Position numbers and translations under genes: made by a program
Notes under the pieces: model-generated
Databases searched by the model: none
Told to the model about the DNA's origin: nothing
Seen by the model: the letters and a program-made list of their open reading frames with translations, nothing else
In this document: positions 23,300 to 34,460 of the stretch, piece after piece
Layout: every line of letters starts with the position of its first letter
Numbering within the stretch: position 1 is the stretch's first letter
DNA from: Codonopsis lanceolata
Lineage: Eukaryota > Streptophyta > Magnoliopsida > Asterales > Campanulaceae
Direction of reading: 5' to 3'
Assembly: GCA_013146195.2 (NCBI GenBank)
Contig: CM028379.1
Location: forward strand, 88,517,401 to 88,581,400
DNA length: 64,000 bases

Positions 23300-24426
23300 T
23301 GACTTGGTTGGAGTTTTGGTGGCATTTCTAGGATGGCTCGATCTTTCTTTGGCTCGATCTCGATGCCTTGCTCGGTCACTAAGAATCCCAGGACTTTGCC
23401 TTTGGTAACCCTGAATGTTCATTTGGTGGGGTTAAGCTTCATCTGGTGCTTCCTTAATCTTTCGATGAACTTTCGAAGATCTTTGATATGGGCATCGTTG
23501 GCGTCGCTGGAATGCACGATCATGTCATCAACATAGACCTCCATTTCTTTGTGGATCATGTCGTGGAAGAGGGTGGTGGCGGCCCTCTGGTAAGTGGCTC
23601 CGGCATTTTTCAGCCCAAATGGCATCACAATATAACAATAAGTACCCCAGGGAGTAGTGAATGAGGTCTTCTCCTGGTCCTCTACTGCCATTTTGATTTG
23701 ATTATAGCCCAGCATACCGTCGACGAAGGATCGGACTTTGTGAGCGGCGACGGCGTCTACCACAATATCAATATTGGGTAGAGGGAAGTCATCTTTGGGC
23801 GGCGCTTTGTTGAGGTCGCGGAGTCTACAGTCGGACTTTCCGTTGGGCTTGGGGAGGTCACTATGTTGGATAGCCGGATCGGGTATTCAACTACCGAATG
23901 AAGTTTGGCCAGGCTGTTTCATGATTTCTTCTTTGACTTGTAGTGACCATTCTGGCTTGATGCGGCGGAGCTTTTGCTTGACTGGGCGAGCATCCTTATA
24001 TGTGGGAATTCGGTGTTCGACTATAGTTGGATCCAGGCCGGGCATATCTTCGTAAGACCAGGCAAATATGTCCACGAATTCCTTAAGGAGATCAATGAGT
24101 GCCTTTCTTTCTGGACCTTGGAGGTAGCCGCCGATTCTGACTTCTTTGATTTCATTGTCCAGCCCCAGATTGATAGTGGACAGGTCTTCAGTTGCTGCTG
24201 ATGAATGGCTCTTTTCCTGGTACTCAACTGACTTTGCAAGCTCAAGTAGATAATTTTTATCTTTTGGGTCCATTTCATTAAATAACTCATTATCATAATA
24301 ATTATTATTTAATGCGTCTTTTAATGTAGGTGCAACTAAGGAATAAGCAAAGACATTTAAATTATCATTAAAAACATACTGTACAGGGTTTATTACTTTG
24401 TTGAGGACCTGGGGTTTGAGATCCAA
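23300..24426 (-). pseudogene. Reverse transcriptase of element 2
   Basis: The open frame 24426-23887 carries the RT N-terminal extension: LIDLLKEFVDIFAWSYEDMP, then the IVEHRIPT and VKQKLRRIKPEW blocks. A frame change near 23880 leads to the RT core (RLRDLNKAPPKDDFPLPNID, then SFVDGMLGYNQIKM), then MPFGLKNAGATYQRA and the catalytic YVDD within EVYVDDMIVHS near 23540. KLNPTK follows. Sequence type and order match Tat/Ogre RTs. At least one frameshift and a stop after the YVDD block make it a pseudogene. In Ogre elements an intron separates protease and RT. The change of frame near 24400 may reflect that intron or simple decay. Confidence 0.85.
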
Positions 24427-24754
24427 AGCGGTCCACCAGGTCTGCGGGCGTCAGGAGTGGGCCGGTCGTGGTATACCAATTCTGCAGAGGCTTATTGGTA
24501 ATAAGTTTGAACTCGCCAGGGAGCTTTTCATAAGTGCCTTCTTCTATCATACCCAGAAAACTGTCTCCTAGACCATCATCATCTAGCAGGGCCAAAGCAT
24601 AATCATCCTGATCTATAGACCAGGCATTTTCAATAGTGACAGTCTTATATGCGGTGCTACGGGGCTCCAGGGTAACTTGTTCCATTTCATCTGAGAGAAT
24701 ACTGACATCCTCAAAGATTTCCCAACCAGGGCACCTTTTCCCATTCTGGTCTAA
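24368..24754 (-). pseudogene. Protease-RT linker of element 2
   Basis: In the same frame as the gag-protease ORF, a TGA at 24755-24757 is followed at once by LDQNGKRCPGWEIFEDV and then MEQVTLEPRSTAYKTVTIEN. The text downstream of the stop is clearly coding-like, so this TGA probably replaced a sense codon such as TGG. The frame closes at 24368, where the RT frame opens with an overlap of about 60 bases. Confidence 0.6.
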
Positions 24755-26377
24755 TCAGGGCTCAGGAAACATGAGATAGGCTTCAGTTTCCCCATTTCTT
24801 ACAAAGTAACCGTTTAGGGTTTTTCTATAAGGTTGGAGAGGGGGATATTCATAAGGACGCTTTTCTCTTTCTACCTTTCTTTTCTCACGTTTCTGTTTCA
24901 TGACTGCGGCTACTTCAGCTGGAGTAGGCGTGAATCCTAGACCAAAAGGAGGGATACATTCCTTAAGTTCATCTTGGACTAAATTAACTAGTCCTTGCTG
25001 ATTTCTGCCAAGACCTAGACCAGGCATATAATTCATCTTTCGCAACATGTTTAAGGGAACCATGTTTCCTAGGGAGGTGACTTTCTTTCCAATGATGTCC
25101 GTTTCTCGGCCGTATTCTATGGTGTTGACCACAGCTTGGGTGATAACCTCGAGGCCACTGAGAAAAATACCAGTGTCTTCATGCTCTATTTCGAGGATTG
25201 GGATATCCTCGTTTTCCTTATTCTCCCCGATCTTATCGGCCAGAATAATTAGTATGTGGTCATCGTGGATGAATTTGACACGCTGGTGTAATGAAGAGGC
25301 TACCCCCTTTACCCCATGGATCCAAGGGCGTCCCAACAACAGGCTAAAGGTGGCTGGTATGTCCAGGACTTGGAACTCAACTGGCATGTTTAAGGGCCCA
25401 ATAGTTAACATTAAAGTGACCACCCATAAGACACATCGACTGGTGTTGTCGTATGCCTTAACTGTCTGCGAGGAAGGAGTGAGTTCTGATATCTTTATTC
25501 CCAGTTTGGCTAATGTGCTGGCAGGACATACACTCAGTGAAGACCCATTATCTACCAAAACTCGGGGAACCCGTTTCTCCAAAATTCCCACAATGATATG
25601 AAGGGCATCAATGTGGTTGGTTCCTTCCTTTGGCAGATCTAGATCAGTGAACATCATTACGTTCCCAAAGTGAATGTTTCCGATCATCTGAGTAGACTCA
25701 TTTGGGGAGGTTTCAATTGGAACAACTGCCTGACTTAAAGGCTTTGCCAGCGTATCACGGTGGGTCTTAGAAGCACACAGTAAGCCCCAGATGGAAATGT
25801 TGGCCTGAGTTTTCTTCATCTGAGCCAATAAAGTATCTTCCACCGTTTTAGCCCCAGTATCTGTTACTTGATCTTTTCGAGAGTGGTCACCTCTTTCCAG
25901 GTTTGGATGGTAGGCTCGGCCAGATCGGGTAAGGTGGCTAACATTTCCACCAACCCAAGTGGCTTTTTCAATGTTACAGGTATTTTGGCTACCAAGGAAT
26001 GTGTCCCAAGAGAGCATATTACAGCTAGGCTCTTTTATGGATAAGGATGGAGGAATAGGAATAAGGATATATGGAAGTGGATGTTTATTTATTTCAAACT
26101 TGGGCACACAATGGTTTTCATCAACCTCAATCATATTGATTTGAGGTAAGGGGTTATTGACTACATTTGGTCTGGGTGGAGGCTTTTCAATAACCTTATC
26201 ATCTATAAGGTCCTGGATAGCATTTTTTAGGGTATAACATTTATCGGTGAGGTGACCACTGGAGCGATGGTATTCACAATACTGGGCATGGTTCCAAGTC
26301 CTAGGCAGGGGGTTAGGCGGCTTATAATTCTCCAACGGCTTTAACACTCCCTGTGCCATTAGCCCCTGCAATATCAC
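24755..26377 (-). CDS. Zinc knuckle, protease and G-patch part of element 2 gag-pro
   Basis: This is an uninterrupted 540-codon frame, the best preserved part of the element. Residues 1-60 hold PLENYKPPNPLPRTW and the zinc-knuckle-like CEYHRSSGHLTDKC. The aspartic protease follows near residue 275 with VLVDNGSSLSVCP (active-site Asp in DNGS) and LLGRPWIHG near 350. A G-patch-like segment (MNYMPGLGLGRNQQGL) lies near 455. Zinc knuckle, protease and G-patch in this order are characteristic of Ogre-type elements. The first Met shown is internal; the frame upstream is broken between 26377 and 26650. It ends at a TGA that probably is secondary. Confidence 0.85.
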   Translation of the reverse strand: MILQGLMAQGVLKPLENYKPPNPLPRTWNHAQYCEYHRSSGHLTDKCYTLKNAIQDLIDDKVIEKPPPRPNVVNNPLPQINMIEVDENHCVPKFEINKHPLPYILIPIPPSLSIKEPSCNMLSWDTFLGSQNTCNIEKATWVGGNVSHLTRSGRAYHPNLERGDHSRKDQVTDTGAKTVEDTLLAQMKKTQANISIWGLLCASKTHRDTLAKPLSQAVVPIETSPNESTQMIGNIHFGNVMMFTDLDLPKEGTNHIDALHIIVGILEKRVPRVLVDNGSSLSVCPASTLAKLGIKISELTPSSQTVKAYDNTSRCVLWVVTLMLTIGPLNMPVEFQVLDIPATFSLLLGRPWIHGVKGVASSLHQRVKFIHDDHILIILADKIGENKENEDIPILEIEHEDTGIFLSGLEVITQAVVNTIEYGRETDIIGKKVTSLGNMVPLNMLRKMNYMPGLGLGRNQQGLVNLVQDELKECIPPFGLGFTPTPAEVAAVMKQKREKRKVEREKRPYEYPPLQPYRKTLNGYFVRNGETEAYLMFPEP

Positions 26378-26639
26378 AGACTGGGGAGCTTTCAGTTCAT
26401 CATAATGCCCGGCTTACCTCGATTTCGAGAAGTTTACGGGCGGGCCATCATTTGCTCCCCAATGTGACACTGTCGACCCATAATACCATGGAACAGAGCT
26501 ATAATTTTGGGTAGAAAATGGGGCTGAGGCATTCCCTACCATATTGACGGCTGGGACTGGTGCGGCTGTCTTTCCTTTGGAGTAACAGAAAGAACTAGGA
26601 GGCGTATTTGTCTTTAGTTGGCCAGTCCGTATATCATCA

Positions 26640-27929
26640 TCAATACGGGCTCATATCTCCAATATTTCTTTGAAATTGGTGTAGGGAAGATACCGCATAT
26701 GCTTCAAGTAAATGGGCTGGAGGTTTTTGATGAACATTTCGCATGACTCGGCCGGATCAGGTCTGTCAAAAGTCTGTGCCAGCTTCCTTTTCCACCTGAC
26801 AACAAACTCAGCGCAGGTTTCCTTTTCCCGTTGGGTGCACGACTCAAGGTCCCTTCTATTTTCAGGACTAGTGTTATCTTTGTATCTTTCAAGGAACGCT
26901 TTAGCTATCTGGTCCCAAGTATTCATTGTGCTGCTATCAGACAACATTAACCATTGTTTGGCAGCTCCTATTAGGGTGAGGTGGAAATTGGAAGCCATAG
27001 CCTCAAAGCTAGCTCCCCTTGACTGCATGCCAGTGGAATAAGATTTCAAGTGGGCATTTTGAACTTCGAGGGCAGTATTGCTGAAGGTTGCAATGTTAGT
27101 GCCTGCGTAGAAAATTCCCCTTTGTTGAGAAGTTTAAGCAGCACGGCCTTCATATTTTCCATGTCGGCCTCCATTTTGGTGGCTGGGGGAGTGCCTTTTG
27201 GTAGATACTGGCTGGATTAGGGAAGGCTGGGTTATTTTCTGGCTAAATGGTCTCGTGAGGATTTTGGGTTGGTGGGTTATGGACAGTGTATGGATTCTGT
27301 GTTGGATATGGATATTGGGCATTATAAGGACTCTAGGCTGGATACGGGTATTGGGTTGGATAAAGGTCCTGAGTTGGTGGATTTTGGACAATATAAGGAT
27401 TCTGGGTTGGTGGGTTTTGGGTAGTATATGGAGTCTGAGTTAGTGGGTTTTGGGAAGTATATGGATTCTGGGTTGGTGGGTTTTGGGCAGTGTATGGGTT
27501 CCGGGTTGGTGGGTTATTGACGGTTTCGGCTGGGCGACCAGGATCATTGAAAGGTAAGTATGTAGTAACTTGGCCTGGTGGGTTATAGCTTTTTGGGTCC
27601 ATATTTGGGCTATTTTGGAGTGGGTTAATCATGAGGAAAGGGAGGTCATTTAGGTTCTGGGTGTTTGGGAGAGGATATGGTGGATAGGACGGGTAAGGGC
27701 TGATATTTGGATAGTAAGGACTTGGTGGAGGATTGGGATTTGGGGTAGCGGTAGTATTTGGTGGGTTAGTGTTTGGCTGAGGAATTGGCATTGGAGGCAC
27801 ATGAGATGTGGATGATTCTTGGGGGATTGTAGGGGAAGAGTTCACCTCACCACTGGATTTTAAGATTTGTACCAGACTAGCCATTTGACTCATCGCTGCA
27901 CCCAACTTTTGGTCAAACCATTCATGCAT
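26640..27929 (-). pseudogene. gag of element 2
   Basis: The N-terminal part (27929-27333) begins MHEWFDQKLGAAMSQMASLV and is extremely rich in Pro, Asn, Gln and Thr. It includes a tandem QNPPTQNPYT repeat. A frame change between 27330 and 27130 leads to the capsid core (27049-26651): GMQSRGASFEAMASNFHLTL, TWDQIAKAFLERYKDN and MRYLPYTNF. The core is over the family's typical PF03732 gag region. The gag packages element RNA into virus-like particles. Here it is broken at least twice. It closely resembles the gag at 2.6-4.2 kb. Confidence 0.85.
27345..27520. repeat. 30-bp coding minisatellite in gag
   Basis: Plus-strand units around TTCTGGGTTGGTGGGTTTTG (about 30 bp) recur five or six times. 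In the gag frame they encode a ten-residue Gln-Asn-Pro-Pro-Thr-Gln-Asn-Pro-Tyr-Thr repeat. The unit length is a multiple of three, so expansion or loss keeps the frame. Confidence 0.85.
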
Positions 27930-29420
27930 TGCCGGAGTCGGAACATACCACAGAGCCCACGAATCTGTACCATAGTCATCTGTTCATTTTTCTATTTGCC
28001 ATCCGAATCCGAACCCTACGAACTAGTACCGCCCTTGTCGATCCGATACCCTCGATCGATTTCTACACTACTTTCCCGTATCAACCAGCCAGTACTATCT
28101 CTGTCTTTCCAAATTCGGGCTAGGTTTATGAGGAAAATGGGTTTGGAGGTATCAGAAGGCTGGCTGGAGGCTTTTTGGGCTTGGAGTACAGCGTGCCGTT
28201 TATTAGTATATTTTATTATTATTTATTTTTGTTCCCTACAATTGACCGAATAAGCACCCGCTTTATTTTGACAGTCTCAGGACTTTTCCTGGAACAGTGG
28301 ATTCTTTCTCCAGAGTATTGGACCAACATATTCCACCTGTCTTTCGACTCCCCAGGACTGGACTGGTCCCAAGCGAAGGGCATATACTCTTTCCAGGATC
28401 CACCATTCGAAACGGTCTAGGTCGAGCATCTGAGAATGATAAATCAGCCCCTGTTTGTTGTTTATTATATTTATATGTATTTTTTATATGTATGCGCACT
28501 TATTTATTTTCTCTAACTTGCGCTTTTTTAAAAAAAAATTTCGACTTTCTTTTTTTTCCATCATTTTCATATATCAATTTTTTTTTGCAGGGGCTGACTC
28601 ACAATTCAGAGATGCAAAAACCGGTCAGTCTATGAAGTGTCCTGATATGCTATATGCATTCTAGCGTTGGCTTATGCATGGGGTAGGTTGGCCATGGTGT
28701 AGGGTAATAGTTCGGAATATCCCTATATGCGTGCAACGTGTGTGCGGTATCTAGAAAGCAGTAAAGTCTTTATTTTCTTACAGATATATAATCAGGAAAA
28801 AATAAAACAGATATGGTTTGTCTTGCTGTTATGTATGGATTTTCTCGGTTTTTTAGTTTGAGCGCAAGCAAGCAAGCACACCATATTTTAAGAAATAGGA
28901 AGAAAAGTGGGGAAACTATCTATCTCTATTAATTACTAATTTGGTCCTATGTCCCCAAAATAAGATGACAGAATGAATGCAGATATGTACAAATGTACAA
29001 AATAATAGAAAAAGGAAAAATGAACAGAAAGAAATAATACAGAGCCGAAAATAAAGCAATAATTAAAATAAAGCCCCGGCCCTTTTATTGTGCTGCCCGG
29101 ATTTTTATTGTAACATATATATATATATAATATTTTTTTTTTGAATTTTTTTTATTTGATTTTTTTTTATTTTCGATTTTTTTTTTACTTTCGAAATTTT
29201 TTTTTTTAAATATTTTTAAATAAACCTGTAACAGTTATCGGAACGAAACTGCTGCAAGATGGAGGATCATATCCACAAATATAGGCACGGATGTATAGGA
29301 ACGCAATATTCAAATGCATAAATTAATATAACAAGCATACTTTAGCGAGAAACAAATAAAAACAAAAAAAGTTTTATTTTATGAGTCTAGCCCTCCATTT
29401 TATTTTAAATAAAACAACTC
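27930..29420 (-). other. Leader of element 2
   Basis: Untranslated region between primer site and gag, with poly(T) tracts at 28520-28590 and 29130-29210. It aligns in blocks with the leader of element 1. I see no conserved ORF. Confidence 0.7.
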
Positions 29421-29436
29421 CCAGTGGAGTCGCCAC
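29421..29436 (-). other. Primer-binding site of element 2
   Basis: The minus strand reads GTGGCGACTCCACTGG directly after the LTR end. It resembles the complement of a tRNA-Arg 3' end, the primer reported for Ogre elements. Confidence 0.7.
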
Positions 29437-29559
29437 TGTGGGCTCCCGGGACTGCGCCCGCGCCCCGCGCGCCCTTGGTTAGGGGTGCGCGTACATGCGG
29501 ATGCGGGACACCACTGCTCTCGTTCCACTACAAGAAAACAGGGCAACAGCAACGGAAAA

Positions 29560-30195
29560 TTCCGTTGCAAAAAATGAAATTCCGTTACAATTAGACGATT
29601 GAAACGGAAAAAGTTCGTTGCAAATTCCGTTTGGAAAACCCTCGTTGCAAATTTTATGCAACCGTATGTATTCCGTTGCATGATATTGCAACGAAACCGA
29701 GCGTTGCAATTTCAAAATTTTCGGTTGCAAATGTGTTTCCAAGGACATTTGACGTCTGTTGCATATAGCAACTAATTTTTTCTGTTGCATGCTTGCAACA
29801 AACTTTTTCCGTTGCATTCTTGCAACAGACTTTTTTTGTTGCATTTGTGCAACAGATTTTTCTTGTCGCATTCTTGTAACAGACTTTTTCGTTGCATTTT
29901 TTGTTGAAAGAATGCAACAGATTTTTTTCGTTGTATTTTTTGTTGCATTTTTGTAACAGACTTTTTCGTTGCATTTTTTGTTGCATTTTTGTAACAAACT
30001 TTTTCGTTGCATTTTTTGTTGCATTCTTGTAACAGACTTTTTCGTTTCAGTTTTTGTTACATTCTTGCAACAGACTTTTTCGTTGAATTTTTGCAACAGA
30101 CTTTTCCGTTACAATGTATAATATTTCTGTTGCTAGTTCGTAATTAATTTTTTTAAAAAATTATTATTGCAACAGAAGATATCGTTGCAAAAAAA
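29560..30195. repeat. Left subterminal repeats of the CACTA element
   Basis: More than 20 copies, direct and inverted, of a TTTCCGTTGCA / TGCAACAGACTTTTT motif with a spacing of about 25-40 bases. In En/Spm elements such motifs bind the TnpA protein. The minus-strand ORFs here (repeating Asn-Ala-Thr-Lys-Lys) are by-products of the array. Confidence 0.9.
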
Positions 30196-30404
30196 TATAT
30201 ATATATATATATCGTACCTTATTGAACATTTCATATTTCACATTTTACCAAAAAAAAAAAAAAAATCTAAAATCAAACATTTAAAACAACTCAAGTTTAA
30301 GCATTTCATTTAAAAGTCATTGTTGAAGTGTCGGATTACATGAAAGTAAATAGAATATTGAGATCCTCCAAGTGATTAACAAAAAACATTGTCTAACTGT
30401 CAAA

Positions 30405-31655
30405 CTACATAGACGTTGGTGGAGGTTGTTGGGCTCTAAGTGACCGAAGTTCCTCTTGCATTAGCTTGAAATCAGCTTTGATTTTTTCCATTTCCGTAAC
30501 ATTGTCAACTTGTATTTGTTTTTGAATATCTTCCCTCACTTGTTCTACTCTTTCACAAAGCTTATCTTGAAATTGTTGGGTTTGTGTGAAATCTTCATTC
30601 ACACTTCCATGTGACGAATAACTTGCGCTGCCACTGCCACTCAAGATCTTTGATGGAGGAACCAACGAACCAAAGCCATACAAACGATTTTTGGCAACAC
30701 CACCAGCATCAACCCAAGCTGTGGGATCAAAATCTATACCTTTCTTACGAGCAGTATAATCCTCCTAAAATGTTAAAAATTAATATTATAACTAACTTTT
30801 CAACTTGAGTTTTAAATAATATTATGAACATTGAGATCAAGGATACATCTATAAAAAATGAAATGCTCAAAGTAAATTCGTAAAAAAAAATTAAGTATCA
30901 TAAATAAACTCACAAATATTTTTTTTGACTTCGTATCCACAAACTCGCCCGTTCCTTTCTTTTTCTTATGAGTTCTCAGGAAAACATCATCTTGTGTTAT
31001 CACTTTCTCAGGATTCTCCTTTATCTATAATGACAAAGAAAATAAACAAGTTAAGTAACGACACTGTACACAAATGCAATGGATATCCACAAAGACGTAT
31101 AAACAAGTAATAAACTCTTACCATGACAAGCTCGTGAGACGCAAAACTCCTAGAACCCCCTGAATGCTTAGATAATCCCAAGCCATTACCTCGATTTTTA
31201 GTAGCTTGTTCACACTTCTTTCTTGAGTTGTCATTTGCATAAAACAACAAATGACGATTCCAATCGTGCTCGTGCACCAAGATGGATGCCCACTTCGCTT
31301 GAAGCTGTTGGCGTCCCCTATGACACATAAGCTTTGTATTGGCGGCTCGCCATTGCATTCCATATTTTCTTATCGTCTTTACGGAATGTTTGTTACACAC
31401 TTGTAGTGTCTCTGCAAATGGCAAGTCAAAAAAACTAATGTTTTATTTCAGTATAAATGAAATAGCTAATTAACAGGATTGAATATAAATATTTTTACAT
31501 TCCATTCCCTAAAATAATAATCTTTCATCTCCTCAGACACTTTCTTCCATGTGGGGCCATCATCACCCACAACATATTTCCCTCGAATTGCATTCCTAAT
31601 CCCAATAGCAACACAAGGAAACTTGACACCATCGTCCTGCGGCGGAACTACTAAC
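30405..31655 (-). pseudogene. TnpA-like gene (plant Transposase_24, Ptta/En/Spm family)
   Basis: Four exons can be read on the minus strand. Exon a (31655 to about 31502) has PCVAIGIRNAIRGKYVVGD and a DGPTWKKVSEEMKDYY block. Exon b (about 31412-31127) has CEQATKNRGNGLGLSKHSGG and SRSFASHELVM. Exon c (about 31024-30915) has GESPEKVITQDDVFLRTHKK and FVDTKSKKIF. Exon d (about 30765-30405) has FDPTAWVDAGGVAKNRLYGF and ends in a charged coiled coil. Donors and acceptors (GTAAGAG, GTGAGTT; TTATAG, TTTTAG) fit. The family is the DNA-binding accessory protein of plant CACTA elements. Exon b appears to need a one-base shift to join exon a, so it is probably dead. Upstream exons are not found. Confidence 0.8.
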
Positions 31656-33159
31656 CTGAAATGTTTTTAAAAAAATCATTTCAAGGTCAAAAAAACTACG
31701 CTAAAGCGTGCCCGACAAATCAAAGTCTCGTAATCATGTAACACTGTCAACTCTGCTGAATTTTATCTTCATCGCTAAATTCTCAACAGGCATAGCATAC
31801 AATAGTTTTATCTTCATCATGTCAGTATTCACTCAATCTATCATAAATCAGATTGATGGGGAAAAAGAAAAAACAACCATTGAGCCAATGATTGAACCAT
31901 CCAACTCTATCTTTGCAAACCCAACAATCTTGTAAGAGAAATTAGCTTGGATTTAGTGAAAGTGGTAAGCTTCATAGATTGGATATGGTTAAGGTTCTGC
32001 TAGTCTTGTTGTAGAAAGCTAACCTTCACTTGCTTTAAGGTCCGCAATGAGTCAATGAGTTTGAGTGTGGCCGGAGGAGTAAGAACAAGCGAGGGTAGTC
32101 CATGATCGGCTAAAGCGCTTCTTCCTCGTCTTTCACTCACCTAAAGGGCTCATTTCAATGCTTTCAAGTTAACATCTGAGAAGGAGTGGGAGAGATAGCA
32201 AGGGCACTCAGGCAAAGACATTAAGGGGTCACACTTACCTATTAAAAAAAACATTTGAGAAGGTCGCTGAAAATATTAGTATGTTATGAGCTAAGACTCC
32301 AATAAGCATATTAGTTCAGTGGAAGACTAGGACAATGACCAAACATCTAGTTCATTCAGTTATTCTCCCACAAGTATTCCCAGAAAGCATCGGTTGGGGA
32401 AGAAAGAAGAATCGATCCCCAGAAATGAGCGAAGCAATTTCTTTTGGGGGTATAGCACATACCGGTGGTGTACTCCCACTAGAAATCACGATGGGAACAA
32501 GATTTGCAGCCCTCATGGTAGAAGCGACCATTGTGATTCCAATCGATTTGGAACTTGGAGGAGTTTAATCGAGCAGGAACTATTTTGGAGCTTATTTAGT
32601 GAACTATCCACTTATCCATAACACCATTTTGCCACCCCTACATATACTCCTAACAAAGCAAAAACATACTCTTCCTAGGGAAACCAAAAGGATACATCCA
32701 GCAATAACAAAAAACTTGATAATTAAGCCTGACCATCATTCAGTAGTACTACAATATCTTGAATAGATTAGATAATTTAAAACAATAATGCCCAAATTTC
32801 TAATTCAATATAAGCATCTTACTCGCTGCTTCTTTTTCTATCGAAAAAGAATCCATTATTAGCACAACTGTGACACATAACTCAACTGAAATCAGCTGAG
32901 CCTTTCTCTTAAGCATTGAGTAAACGACAACCAAACAGAAAATATGTCTAATCTCATGGGAAAAGATGGCTGCCTACTATTGATGACAACTTTACTATAT
33001 ACTTCATAAATATATAACCAATCAAGACCAACTCATAATATAGGCCTTGTCTACTGGCCCAGTATGACTCTGGAAAAGTTTAGCATGAAGAACCAGGCAA
33101 CATCGGAATGATATAAAAAAAGCGATTCCAGTTTTTTCTTATAATTTCTTAACCTGCAG
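31656..33159. other. CACTA interior of unknown origin
   Basis: No recognisable domain. A 77-codon plus-strand ORF at 32335-32568 (starting MTKHLVHSVILPQVFPES) lies in a stretch of more even base composition than its surroundings. It may be another captured fragment, possibly of organellar origin, but I cannot identify it. Confidence 0.35.
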
Positions 33160-34162
33160 GAATATGTGTACCTCCGGAACTATCGATGTAACTGACAACA
33201 ATTCCTCCACTTGCCACATTACTGGACTGTGAGTTGCATCTTATCTGCCTTTTACGATTCGTATATTTCAAAGTTGCTTCAACTTTTATATTCATTTACT
33301 TCTTAACAGGAAAGTGTACGCATTGGGCGTTGTTGGTGTACTTAGGATGAGCTTTGGGCGCCATATACCTCACCAATCGTATCGTCACTCCGATCCATTT
33401 ATATATTATTTGCGATTTTCTCTAACTCACTTATCTTGTTTCCTTAGCAGCCACTTTTAGACCACATCGTTAAATAAAAACTTACTACGATGATACAGAT
33501 CTAAATCTTAAGTCTATGGAGAATATATAGATTTTTTCACGAAATAATTCATGACTCCTGTGGAAATCCTACTAAAATTCTATTTTTGCCACAGAATTTG
33601 GCACAAAACTACGACGGGTCCCACTCCCCCTGCATCTATCGGCAATCTCACTCGCATGCGGCACTGTAAGCTCATCTTAATTATGTTAACTCAGGGATCC
33701 GTTAGTAATTAGGACATTCCATAGAGTTATTATAATGTTGAACTGAATGCATTTAGGACTTTTGGCATTAATGCCTTATCTGGAGTACTTCCACCAGAGC
33801 TTGGGCGGCTTACGGACTTAAGATCATTGTGAGTTATTAGTAAACAAGTGGAAATTTTCAGTACTATGGCATTCTTTTGACCCATATTTACGTATGATAT
33901 GGACAAGTGCAGGGGCTTTTGGTTCTAACACTTTCTCCGGCCCGCTACCATCGAACTTGGGAATTTGATCAATTTAGAACAACCGTAAGTGTTCATGGTT
34001 TACATTTTTGTTTGATGCCCGGCAAGAAAATCAAGCAATGTTTGATATTATTAATGCTTCATTTTAGCATTGTTTTCACACACATTTGCTCATGTTGTCG
34101 ATTACATCGATAGTTCCGGAGTTAGTGGAGTGATACCTTCATCTTTTTCCAATTTAACAAGG
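33160..34162 (+). pseudogene. Captured LRR-VIII-type receptor kinase fragment, six exons
   Basis: Six short exons with intervening introns, in gene order: 33160-33228 (SSTCHITGL), 33310 to about 33362 (KVYALGVVGVL), 33595-33665 (NLAQNY, then in a shifted frame TPPASIGNLTRMR), 33757-33828 (TFGINALSGVLPPELGRLTD), 33913-33984 (AFGSNTFSGPLPSNLG), and about 34103-34162 (IDSSGVSGVIPSSFSNLT). Three of these exons are 71-72 bases, one LRR each, as in plant LRR-VIII receptor kinases (the At1g56130 group). AG/GT borders are mostly kept. No kinase or transmembrane part is present. At least two frameshifts and stops occur. It lies on the opposite strand to the TnpA-like gene. Confidence 0.85.
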
Positions 34163-34460
34163 TTTTTTCTTATAATTTCTACTCTGCTTACCTGGTTGCT
34201 GAGAAGGTCATAGTTACTAATTGTGAATGTGATGGTGGAGACAAAAATTACTATAAATAAGTGCTTAACTATATCTTTATGGCAAAACCTATATCCTTAT
34301 AAACATTGCTTCAGAACTATCGGTTTTTTCTTATAATTTCTACTCTGCTTACCTGGTTGCTGAGAAGGTCATAGTTACTAATTGTGAATGTGATGGCGGA
34401 GACAAAAATTACTATAAATAAGTGCTTAACTATATCTTTATGGCAAAACCTATATCCTTT
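34161..34460. repeat. Direct duplication, 161-bp period
   Basis: 34161-34300 and 34322-34460 are almost identical, with one visible substitution (GATGGTGG against GATGGCGG). They begin exactly at the end of the last LRR exon, so an intron start was duplicated after capture or in the donor. A short related piece recurs near 34560. Confidence 0.88.

Noticed and set aside
25047..25601. 184-codon plus-strand ORF
   Set aside because: It is the antisense shadow of the well-supported protease and G-patch frame on the minus strand.
29479..30096. 205-codon Asn/Lys-rich minus-strand ORF
   Set aside because: It is the translation of the subterminal repeat array of the CACTA element and has no independent coding character.
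29560..30195. CRISPR-like array of regularly spaced short repeats
   Set aside because: The repeats are degenerate, occur in both directions and belong to a CACTA end. The DNA is clearly from a plant.
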